Source of the DNA: Actinomycetota bacterium
GTDB lineage: Bacteria; Actinomycetota; Acidimicrobiia; Acidimicrobiales; AC-14
DNA: 33,523 nt
Assembly (NCBI GenBank): GCA_005888325.1
Contig: VAWU01000066.1
Coordinates: 1 to 33,523, forward strand
Direction: 5' to 3'
How positions within the stretch are numbered: the stretch's first letter is position 1; the number at the start of each line of letters is the position of its first letter. Position numbers and translations under genes: made by a program. Below, in pieces: positions 7,635-14,120 of this stretch. The notes beneath the pieces are model-generated. The model had not been told where the DNA came from and searched no databases. It saw only the letters and a program-made list of their open reading frames with translations.

Positions 7635-8762
7635 CTACTTGAAGGCGGAGCGGAATCGCGAGAGGAAGCCCTTCTCGGGCGGGGCGACCTCCTCGCCCCG
7701 CTCGGCAGCGAGACGCCGCATGAGCTCTTCCTGCTCGGGACTCATGTCGGTCGGCGTGTCGACGACGACCTGCACCAGCAGCTCGCCGCGACCGCGGGCG
7801 TTGACGTGGGGCACGCCGCGGCCGCGCAGTCGGAACACGCGGCCCGACTGCGTGCCTGCCGGGATGACGAGGTCCTCGGTGCCGTCGAGCGTCTCGTAGG
7901 CGACGTGGACGCCGAGCACGGCCTGGGTCATCGGCACGTGCAGCACGTGCACCAGGTCGTAACCCTGGCGCTGGATTCGTTCGTGCGGGCGCACCCGGAG
8001 GTGAACGTAGAGATAGCCTGGCGCACCGCCACGCGGGTCCGCCGCGCCTCGGCTCGTGAGGCGCAAGGTGTTGCCGTCGTCGACGCCCGCCGGCACCTCG
8101 ACCGTGTACGTGCGCGGCTCCGTGCGCCGGCCCTCGCCGCGGCAGTCGGGGCACGGGCTGGTGATCTCCCGGCCCAACCCGCCGCACCGCGGACAGGGCG
8201 AGGCGGTGACCATCTGGCCGAGGATCGACTGGCGCACGCGGCGCACCTCGCCCGTCCCGGCGCAGTTCGAGCAGGTGACGGGTGTCGTGCCCGGGCGCGC
8301 CCCGCTGCCCTCGCACGTGGCGCACGCGACCGGGGCGCGCAGGGAGACCTCTCGCTGCGCGCCGAAGACGGCCTCCTCGAACTCGACGGTGAGCGTCACC
8401 TCGAGGTCGTTGCCGCGGGGCGGCCCGGCGGGGCCGCGCGGGCCGCCGCCGCCCGCGCCGAAGATGGTGTCGAACAGGTCGCCGAGGTTGGCGCCGAAGC
8501 CCGCGCCGGCGAAGGGGTCTCCCGCCCCCGCGCCTGCGCCGCGCGCCGGCTCGGGGCCGAACATGTCGTAGCGCCGCCGCCGCTCCGGGTCGCGCAACGT
8601 CTCGTACGCGACCGTCACCTCCTTGAAGCGCTCCTCCGCCGCGGGATCACCGCCGCTCGTGTCGGGGTGCAGCTCGCGGGCGAGCTTGCGGTAGGCGCGC
8701 TTGATCTCGTCCTCGGTGGCGTTGGGCGCGACGTGCAGCAGCTCGTAGTAGTCGGTGGCCAC
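7635..8762 (-). CDS. dnaJ: Chaperone DnaJ
   Basis: Hsp40 co-chaperone that stimulates DnaK ATPase and binds unfolded proteins; 375 residues, full length. The J domain (1-68) contains HPD at 32-34. A Gly-rich region (about 73-118) follows. Four zinc motifs are present: CATCEGSG, CSNCAGTG, CPRCGGLG and CPDCRGEG (Cys147/150, 164/167, 190/193, 204/207). The C-terminal substrate domain ends in a basic tail. It sits three bases after hrcA, so it should share the HrcA/CIRCE control seen there. dnaK and grpE are not in this window, which fits a second, unlinked dnaJ in actinobacteria. Confidence 0.96.
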   Translation of the reverse strand: MATDYYELLHVAPNATEDEIKRAYRKLARELHPDTSGGDPAAEERFKEVTVAYETLRDPERRRRYDMFGPEPARGAGAGAGDPFAGAGFGANLGDLFDTIFGAGGGGPRGPAGPPRGNDLEVTLTVEFEEAVFGAQREVSLRAPVACATCEGSGARPGTTPVTCSNCAGTGEVRRVRQSILGQMVTASPCPRCGGLGREITSPCPDCRGEGRRTEPRTYTVEVPAGVDDGNTLRLTSRGAADPRGGAPGYLYVHLRVRPHERIQRQGYDLVHVLHVPMTQAVLGVHVAYETLDGTEDLVIPAGTQSGRVFRLRGRGVPHVNARGRGELLVQVVVDTPTDMSPEQEELMRRLAAERGEEVAPPEKGFLSRFRSAFK

Positions 8763-8765
8763 GGC

Positions 8766-9764
8766 TTACGACTCGCTGAGGCGGCGACCGAGGCGCTGGC
8801 TCACGACCGCCACCGCCGCCATCGCCTCGGGGTAGTGCATGCGGGTGGGGCCGAGCACGCCGATGGAGCCCGCGGCCTCGCCTTCGACCTCGTAGGGCGC
8901 GACCACGATGGCGCACTCGGCCAGCGACTCCACGCCCAGCTCGGTGCCGATCGAGACGCTCATGCCACGATCGAGCACCTCCTGCAGGAGACCGACGACC
9001 ACGTACTGTTGCTCGAGGATGCCGAGCACCCGGCGCACCGTGTCGACGGCGTCGAACGCGGCGACCATGCGCGACGCGCCGCCCACGAAGACGTGGTCGG
9101 CCTCGGCGTCGGGCTCGAACGACTGACACGCCCGGCGCACGAGGTCGTCGGTGGCGGGATCTCCGGTGTGGGCGACGTCGTCGAGGAACCCCGCGAGCGT
9201 GCGTCCACACAGCTGGGAGGCGAGATGGGCGCCGGCTGCGGCGACACGCTCGTCGCCGACGTCGTGCGGCAGCTCGAGCGTTCGCTTCTCGACCGAGCCG
9301 TTGGACAGCACGGCGACACCGAGCACGACCCGCGGCGTGAGCCCGACGAGCTGCACCGAGCGCACCACCGCCCCTTCGAGCGCGGGCGCCACGATGACTG
9401 CGGCGTAGTCGGTGAGGTTGGAGAGCAGGCGGCTGGTGTCGTGCAGCATCTGCTCGATCTCGCCGTGGGCCCGGGCGAAGAACTCGCGCACCTGCTGGCG
9501 CTGGACGGGCGGCAGCGCCCCCGGGGTCGTGAGCTGGTCGACGAAGAAGCGGTAGCCCTTGTCGGTGGGCACGCGCCCCGCGCTGGTGTGGGGTTGGGTC
9601 AGATAGCCGTCGCGTTCGAGCAACGCCATCTCGTTGCGCACGGTGGCGGGCGAAACCCCCAGACCGCCGCGAGAGACATGGGCGGACCCGACCGGCTGGG
9701 CCGTCTCGATGTACTCCCGCACGACGGCCCGCAGAATGGCGGCCTTTCGATCGTCGAGCGACAT
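8766..9764 (-). CDS. hrcA: Heat-inducible transcription repressor HrcA
   Basis: Represses class I heat shock operons by binding CIRCE; 332 residues. The N-terminal winged helix contains DDRKAAILRAVVREYIETAQPVGS and LGVSPATVRNEMALLERDGYL, and HTSAGRVPTDKGYRFFVD follows, all typical HrcA signatures. The middle and C-terminal parts are the GAF-like dimerisation domain, ending IGVLGPTRMHYPEAM and QRLGRRLSES. ATG 9764 lies four bases downstream of a CIRCE-like inverted repeat, so the gene should be autorepressed with dnaJ and rsmE. Confidence 0.96.
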   Translation of the reverse strand: MSLDDRKAAILRAVVREYIETAQPVGSAHVSRGGLGVSPATVRNEMALLERDGYLTQPHTSAGRVPTDKGYRFFVDQLTTPGALPPVQRQQVREFFARAHGEIEQMLHDTSRLLSNLTDYAAVIVAPALEGAVVRSVQLVGLTPRVVLGVAVLSNGSVEKRTLELPHDVGDERVAAAGAHLASQLCGRTLAGFLDDVAHTGDPATDDLVRRACQSFEPDAEADHVFVGGASRMVAAFDAVDTVRRVLGILEQQYVVVGLLQEVLDRGMSVSIGTELGVESLAECAIVVAPYEVEGEAAGSIGVLGPTRMHYPEAMAAVAVVSQRLGRRLSES

Positions 9765-9768
9765 TGGC

Positions 9769-9795
9769 GTAGCACCCGATGATACCGAGTGCCAG
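9769..9795 (-). promoter_or_regulatory. CIRCE-like HrcA operator
   Basis: Read on the minus strand, CTGGCACTC-N9-GGGTGCTAC matches the CIRCE consensus TTAGCACTC-N9-GAGTGCTAA at 7 of 9 positions in each arm, with the exact 9-base spacer. The spacer contains TATCAT (9779-9784), a candidate -10 box. The element ends four bases before the hrcA ATG, so HrcA would block both the promoter and the translation start region. Confidence 0.85.
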
Positions 9796-9821
9796 CGCCT
9801 CCACCCGGGGCCTCATCCCTC

Positions 9822-9876
9822 CCACCAGCCGGAGTGGTCTGGTGGCCACGCTGGGTAGGCCCCATACTGACGTCAG
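9822..9876. promoter_or_regulatory. Palindromes in the hrcA/diguanylate cyclase divergent region
   Basis: Two inverted repeats lie in the ~174-base region between hrcA and the cyclase start. CCACCAG (9822-9828) pairs with CTGGTGG (9839-9845) across a 10-base loop, and CTGACGTCAG (9867-9876) is a perfect 10-base palindrome. Either could be an operator for the divergent cyclase gene. TGAC/GTCA resembles BldD half-sites but lacks the usual 5-base spacer. Confidence 0.35.
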
Positions 9877-9938
9877 AGTTGGTGCTGGCGTCGCGTCGTC
9901 CGGAGGGGCACGCCCGGCGTCAGAGGGGGACGGCGAGG

Positions 9939-10799
9939 GTGGACGAGGTGGGGAGTGAGGCGCACGAGCCCGACCCGGCGCGCCCTTCCGGCCGGCGCCG
10001 GCCCCGCGCCGAGCTGCTCGCCGACCTGGCCGCCGACCTCCAGGCCGCCGAGTCGGGGTTGGAGTTCGTGTACCGCTGCCTCGACCGCGTGGTGGCCGAG
10101 GCCCAGCTGCACGACGCGGTGATCGTGATCGACCGCCCGCCGCTCGGGCGCCAGGCGTTCCGCGCCGGGCGCAGGCCCCTCGACGGGGGGTGGGCCGAGG
10201 AGGTGGCCCTGGGTGGCCCCGTGGGGTTGCACACCGAACCGCCGCTCGACGCCGGGAGGCGGCTCGACGCGGCGACCGATCTCGTCGCGGTCGCGCTCCG
10301 ACTCGACAACCTGCGCTACGACTCGCTCCACGATCCCCTCACCAAGCTGTACAACCGGCGCAGCTTCGACGACCAGCTCGTGCAGGCGGTCAGTCGCGCC
10401 CGTCGTTACGACGACCCCTTCACCCTCGTGACGATCGACCTCGACCTGTTCAAGATCGTCAACGACAGCTACGGGCATGCCGGCGGTGACGACGTCCTCC
10501 GCGCCATCGGTGCCGCGATGCGCCACGCGATCCGGCAGAGCGACGTGGCGGCGCGCACGGGGGGCGACGAGTTCGCGCTGATCCTGCCCGGCGGCGACGC
10601 GGGCGTCGTGGCTCCGCTGATCGAACGGCTGCGCGACGGCGTACGAGCCCTCGATCGCGACCTGCCGGTCGACTTCTCCGTGGGCGTCGCGTCCTGTCCG
10701 GGCGACGCCGACACCGTCGAGACGCTCACCGCGCTCGCCGACACGCGCCTCTACGAGGACAAGGCGAGGCGCCGCGCCGAGCGGGCCGAGCGCGGATGA
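9939..10799 (+). CDS. Diguanylate cyclase (GGDEF) with I-site
   Basis: Makes cyclic di-GMP from two GTP. The protein has 286 residues. The GGDEF domain (about 126-286) begins DSLHDPLTKLYNRRSF, has the metal-binding DLDLFKIVNDSYGH and carries intact GGDEF at 208-212. The inhibitory site RQSD (199-202) lies exactly five residues before it, so product feedback is expected. The N-terminal ~120 residues look like a degenerate GAF-type sensor; no membrane helix is seen, so it is cytoplasmic. GTG 9939 was chosen for the AGAGGGGG ribosome site at 9922-9929; in-frame starts further upstream would extend into the hrcA operator. Its stop overlaps the next gene. It probably supplies the ligand of the nearby BldD-like regulator, although that is inference. 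Confidence 0.9.
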   Translation: MDEVGSEAHEPDPARPSGRRRPRAELLADLAADLQAAESGLEFVYRCLDRVVAEAQLHDAVIVIDRPPLGRQAFRAGRRPLDGGWAEEVALGGPVGLHTEPPLDAGRRLDAATDLVAVALRLDNLRYDSLHDPLTKLYNRRSFDDQLVQAVSRARRYDDPFTLVTIDLDLFKIVNDSYGHAGGDDVLRAIGAAMRHAIRQSDVAARTGGDEFALILPGGDAGVVAPLIERLRDGVRALDRDLPVDFSVGVASCPGDADTVETLTALADTRLYEDKARRRAERAERG

Positions 10800-11371
10800 G
10801 CAGCGCCCACGACGCGCTCGAGCTGGAGCTCCGCCTGATCCCAGGCGTGCGGATCGTGGGCTTCGGCGAACGCAACGGCGTCTTCCTGGTGCAGGTGGGC
10901 GTCGCCGCGGACGTGGACGAGTACGAGCTGCGGCACCGCGCCACGGCGGTGGCCGCCGCCCATCTCGACGAGCCCCACGTGGTCGAGGTGGTGGGCGAGG
11001 GGGGCAGGGAGGGCGAGCGGGTGCGCGTGCTCGCAGTCATCGTGCTGCCCGACCTCGAGGTCGAGGTGCACCTGGCGAAGGGCGGCCTGCGCACGATCGG
11101 CCGTCGGCGCAGCGGCGACGAGGTCAGCGCGGCGGTGGGCAGTGTGCTCGAGGCGCTCGTTGCCCTCGGCCTCGACGTGCCGTTCACGCCCGGCTGGTCG
11201 GGGCCGCTGCCGGACCCGTCGGGTCAGGCGATCGCGGTGTCGCTGGAGGCGACGAGTGACGCCAGCGTCCGCTGGGGCGTCGCCGTGGGCCCGTCACCCG
11301 CGGAGGCCGCGGTGCGCGCAACGCTCGACGCGCTCAACCGCCACCTCGCCGCGAACCGGCCGCCGGCCTGA
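10796..11371 (+). CDS. Conserved hypothetical protein coupled to the cyclase
   Basis: A 191-residue soluble protein starting at ATG 10796 within the cyclase stop (ATGA), so it is translationally coupled. I do not recognise a named family. The first ~90 residues alternate strands and helices (LELELRLIPGVRIVGFGERNG, VRVLAVIVLPDLEVEVHLA), like a small sensor or ACT-like fold. The C-terminal part, SLEATSDASVRWGVAVGPSP followed by AEAAVRATLDALNR, loosely resembles the regulatory domain of isopropylmalate synthase. It ends ten bases before the convergent lepA stop. No catalytic motif, signal peptide or membrane helix is visible. Confidence 0.7.
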   Translation: MSSAHDALELELRLIPGVRIVGFGERNGVFLVQVGVAADVDEYELRHRATAVAAAHLDEPHVVEVVGEGGREGERVRVLAVIVLPDLEVEVHLAKGGLRTIGRRRSGDEVSAAVGSVLEALVALGLDVPFTPGWSGPLPDPSGQAIAVSLEATSDASVRWGVAVGPSPAEAAVRATLDALNRHLAANRPPA

Positions 11372-11381
11372 GCGGGATCCG

Positions 11382-13169
11382 TCATTCCTCGAGGCGGAGG
11401 GCGGAGACGAACGCCTCCTGGGGCACCTCGACGCGGCCGATGTTCTTCATGCGCCGCTTCCCCTCCTTCTGCTTTTCGAGCAGCTTGCGCTTGCGGGTGA
11501 TGTCGCCGCCGTAGCACTTCGCCAGCACGTCCTTGCGCTTGGCCTTCACCGTCTCGCGCGCCACGATGCGCCCGCCGATGGCGGCCTGGATGGGCACGTC
11601 GAACAGCTGGCGGGGGATCAGCTCGCGCAGCTTCGCGGTCATCTTGCGGCCGTACTCCGCGCCTCGGTCGCGATGGACGATCGCGCTGAACGCGTCGACG
11701 GGCACACCGTTGAGCAGCACGTCGACCTTCACCAGGTCGGAGCGCGCGTAGTCCGTCGGCTCGTAGTCGAGCGACGCGTACCCCTTCGTGCGGCTCTTGA
11801 GCTGGTCGAAGAAGTCGACCACCACCTCGGCCAGCGGGATGCGGTACACGAGCTCGACCCGCTCCTCCGAGAGGTACTCCATCTTCTGCATGTCGCCCCG
11901 CCGGCCCTGGCACAGGTCCATGACGGTGCCGGTGTACTCACGGGGCAACAGCACGGTCGCGGTGAAGAACGGCTCCTCGATGAACTCGACCTTCTGGGGC
12001 TCGGGCATGGCGGAGGGGTTGTCGACCTCGACCACGCCGCCGTTGGTGAGGTGGGCGAGGTACTCCACGCTCGGCGCGGACGCGATGAGGCTGAGGTCGA
12101 ACTCGCGCTCGAGCCGCTCGCGCACGATGTCCATGTGCAGGAGCCCGAGGAAGCCGCAGCGGAAGCCGAACCCGAGCGCGCTCGAGGTCTCCGGCTCGAA
12201 GGTGAACGACGCGTCGTTGAGCCTCAACTTCACGAGCGCTTCGCGCAGGTCGGCGAAGTCGTCACCCTCCACCGGGTAGAGGCCGCAGAACACCATCGGC
12301 TTCGGGTCGCGGTAGCCCTCGAGCGGATGGGACGCGGGGCGCGCGGCTTCGGTGACCGTCTCTCCAGAACGCGCCTCGCCGACGTCCTTGATGCCGGCGA
12401 TGACGTAGCCCACCTCACCCGGGCCCAGCGCGGCGACAGGCGTCACCGCGGGCAGGCGCACCCCCACCTCTTCCGCGTCGTGGGTGGACCCGGCCTGCAT
12501 GAAGCGCAACCGGGCACCGCTCGACAAGGTGCCCTCCATGACGCGCACCGCGCTCACCACGCCGCGGTACTGGTCGTAGTACGAGTCGAACAGCAGCGCC
12601 TGTAAGGACGCATCGGCATCGCCGATGGGCGCGGGGATGCGCTCGACGACCGCGTCGAGCAGCTCGGGCACGCCCTCCCCCGTCTTCGCGCTCAGGCGGA
12701 GGATCGTGTCTGCATCGATGCCGAGCACGTGCTCGATCTCACGCGCCACCCGGTCGGGGTCGGCCGCGGGCAGGTCGATCTTGTTGAGCACGGGGACGAT
12801 CTCGAGGTCGTGCTCGATGGCGAGGTAGCAGTTGGCGAGCGTCTGCGCCTCGATCCCCTGCGACGCGTCGACGAGCAGGATCACGCCTTCGCACGCTGCC
12901 AGGCTGCGCGACACCTCGTAGGCGAAATCGACGTGCCCGGGCGTGTCGATCAGATGGATGGTGTGGCCCTTCCACGTGACGCGCACGTTCTGGGCCTTGA
13001 TGGTGATGCCGCGCTCGCGCTCGATGTCCATCGAATCGAGGTACTGCTCGCGCATGTCGCGTGCGTCGACCGCCCCGGTGAGCTCGAGGACCCGGTCGGA
13101 GAGCGTCGACTTGCCGTGATCGATGTGCGCGATCACGGCCAGGTTGCGTATGCGGTCGAGTGGGGTCAT
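11382..13169 (-). CDS. lepA: Elongation factor 4 (LepA)
   Basis: Ribosome-associated GTPase EF4, which acts in translation elongation and 30S assembly; 595 residues. The G domain has [15 protein letters not shown] (P-loop), DTPGHVDF (G3) and [10 protein letters not shown] (G4). The C-terminal LepA-specific region includes [20 protein letters not shown] and [14 protein letters not shown], and the basic end [14 protein letters not shown]. The start is ATG 13169, giving the family N-terminus [16 protein letters not shown]. An upstream start at 13217 would add 16 unsupported residues and run into an inverted repeat. Confidence 0.97.
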   Translation of the reverse strand: MTPLDRIRNLAVIAHIDHGKSTLSDRVLELTGAVDARDMREQYLDSMDIERERGITIKAQNVRVTWKGHTIHLIDTPGHVDFAYEVSRSLAACEGVILLVDASQGIEAQTLANCYLAIEHDLEIVPVLNKIDLPAADPDRVAREIEHVLGIDADTILRLSAKTGEGVPELLDAVVERIPAPIGDADASLQALLFDSYYDQYRGVVSAVRVMEGTLSSGARLRFMQAGSTHDAEEVGVRLPAVTPVAALGPGEVGYVIAGIKDVGEARSGETVTEAARPASHPLEGYRDPKPMVFCGLYPVEGDDFADLREALVKLRLNDASFTFEPETSSALGFGFRCGFLGLLHMDIVRERLEREFDLSLIASAPSVEYLAHLTNGGVVEVDNPSAMPEPQKVEFIEEPFFTATVLLPREYTGTVMDLCQGRRGDMQKMEYLSEERVELVYRIPLAEVVVDFFDQLKSRTKGYASLDYEPTDYARSDLVKVDVLLNGVPVDAFSAIVHRDRGAEYGRKMTAKLRELIPRQLFDVPIQAAIGGRIVARETVKAKRKDVLAKCYGGDITRKRKLLEKQKEGKRRMKNIGRVEVPQEAFVSALRLEE

Positions 13170-13186
13170 GGTCACAACCCACCGAT

Positions 13187-13230
13187 CTTCCCGCGCAAAG
13201 CGCCCCTGGCGGTGCACTTTGCGCGGGAAG
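13187..13230 (-). repeat. Perfect 14-bp inverted repeat upstream of lepA
   Basis: CTTCCCGCGCAAAG (13187-13200) and its exact reverse complement (13217-13230) flank a 16-base loop, and one more flanking T-A pair extends the stem to 15 bp. The element sits between the WapI-like stop (13248) and the lepA ATG (13169), both on the minus strand. No T-run follows, so a simple Rho-independent terminator is not obvious. It could attenuate transcription into lepA, bind a protein, or be one copy of a dispersed repeat. Confidence 0.8.
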
Positions 13231-13247
13231 ACCGCGATCGGGGCGTC

Positions 13248-13733
13248 TCAGAGGGTCGGATCGTCGCCCCGCAGCGGGAAGCGTCGCAGCTGACGGGCCA
13301 GATCCGCGGCCGCATCGCGCACCGCGGCGCGCGGGACGTCGAGGTCGACGCACAACGTGTCCCTGCCCGAAGCCGGGCCCGGGAGCCAGGGTGGACGCGT
13401 CTCCAGCTCGAAACAGGCGTGCACCCGGGCGCGGGAGAAGTCGGATGCGAGCCCGTTGACCGACACGCGGACGTTGGGCTCGTTGAACGCCTGGCGCACC
13501 GCGCTCGCGTCGCCGGCCGCCAGGAGCGCCAGCCATCGGCACAGACGCGCCGCCTCCCAGGTGGTCAGAGAGGGGTCGACCGCCTCCCACGTGCCCTGGG
13601 CGGAGACGACGCGCAAGGCGACGAGCAGGCTGTTGCTGTCCCAGGGATCGGCCTCGACGTGGGGGAACTGGTAGCCCACGATGTCGAGCTGGAGCTCGGA
13701 GCCGTCGCGCCCGCGCAGCAACATGGGCGCCAT
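13248..13733 (-). CDS. WapI-family immunity-like protein
   Basis: A 161-residue protein that begins LLRGRDGSELQLDIVGYQFP and contains PWDSNSLLV, TWEAVDPSLTTWEAARL and then LCRWLALLAAG, the pattern of WapI-type immunity proteins and their solitary relatives. In Bacillus, WapI neutralises the contact-dependent toxin WapA. No toxin or Rhs/WapA gene is visible here, so this is an orphan and could have been recruited for another role. Start ATG 13733; ATG 13724 is equally possible. It is followed by the inverted repeat and lepA, and is divergent from rpsT. Confidence 0.68.
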   Translation of the reverse strand: MAPMLLRGRDGSELQLDIVGYQFPHVEADPWDSNSLLVALRVVSAQGTWEAVDPSLTTWEAARLCRWLALLAAGDASAVRQAFNEPNVRVSVNGLASDFSRARVHACFELETRPPWLPGPASGRDTLCVDLDVPRAAVRDAAADLARQLRRFPLRGDDPTL

Positions 13734-13740
13734 TCTCGTC

Positions 13741-13794
13741 GCGGAGCGGCCTCCTGGGCGGCTCCGCTCTCGGGCCCGGCCTCCCGGGCCGGGC
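13741..13794 (+). repeat. Two GC-rich hairpins upstream of rpsT
   Basis: GCGGAGC (13741-13747) pairs with GCTCCGC (13761-13767). GCCCGGCC (13774-13781) pairs with GGCCGGGC (13787-13794) across a 5-base loop. Both lie between the divergent WapI-like gene and rpsT. If the rpsT promoter is at 13800-13805 the hairpins are not in its leader and may instead separate the two transcription units. Confidence 0.5.
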
Positions 13795-13805
13795 GCTGCT
13801 ATCGT
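13794..13805 (+). promoter_or_regulatory. -10 region of rpsT
   Basis: CGCTGCTATCGT contains the -10 candidate TATCGT (13800-13805), twelve bases before the rpsT ATG. The same 12-mer occurs at 31229-31240 upstream of tRNA-Ala, which supports a promoter. Initiation about 6-7 bases downstream would give an almost leaderless mRNA; no Shine-Dalgarno sequence is seen. Confidence 0.6.
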
Positions 13806-13817
13806 CTGTCCCTTCTC

Positions 13818-14081
13818 ATGGCGAACATCAAGAGTCAGATCAAGCGCAACAAGCAGAACGAGCGGCGCCGGGTGCGCAACAAGGCGGCGAAGTCCGAGAT
13901 CAAGACGCGCGTGAAGGTTGCGGTGCGCGCCGCCGAGGAAGGCGCCGAGCATGCACCCGAAGCCCTACGCGTGGCCATGAAGCGCATCGACAAGGCCGCG
14001 GCCAAGGGCATCATCCACAAGAACCAGGCGTCCAACCGCAAGTCGCGCCTGATGAAGCGCCTGGCCAGGGTTTCGAGCTAG
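13818..14081 (+). CDS. rpsT: 30S ribosomal protein S20
   Basis: Primary 16S rRNA-binding protein of the small subunit; 87 residues, the family's usual size. It starts MANIKSQIKRNKQNERRRVRNK and ends NQASNRKSRLMKRLARV, the standard S20 N- and C-termini; it is very basic and helical. ATG 13818 is set by the conserved MANIKSQIKR start. It is a single gene on the plus strand, with divergent and convergent neighbours, so it should form its own transcription unit. Confidence 0.97.
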   Translation: MANIKSQIKRNKQNERRRVRNKAAKSEIKTRVKVAVRAAEEGAEHAPEALRVAMKRIDKAAAKGIIHKNQASNRKSRLMKRLARVSS

Positions 14082-14093
14082 CACCGCGTTCGA

Positions 14094-14119
14094 GCGAGCG
14101 CCCTTCGGTCCAGGCTCGC
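14094..14119. terminator. Weak hairpin between rpsT and the convergent NHL gene
   Basis: GCGAGC (14094-14099) pairs with GCTCGC (14114-14119) over a 14-base loop, 13 bases after the rpsT stop and two bases from the convergent stop. The stem is short and lacks a T-run, so terminator function is only possible. Confidence 0.3.
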
Positions 14120-14120
14120 G

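Noticed and set aside
6933-9782. 949-residue open frame on the plus strand opposite rsmE, dnaJ and hrcA
   Set aside because: It is a GC-driven shadow of three certain minus-strand genes, with low-complexity Arg/Gly/Ala/His composition and no domain.
9867-9876. CTGACGTCAG as a BldD operator
   Set aside because: The TGAC/GTCA halves are adjacent, while the BldD consensus has a 5-base centre. It is retained only as an unexplained palindrome.
13170-13217. Upstream extension of lepA
   Set aside because: It adds 16 residues not found in LepA and uses part of the inverted repeat as coding sequence.
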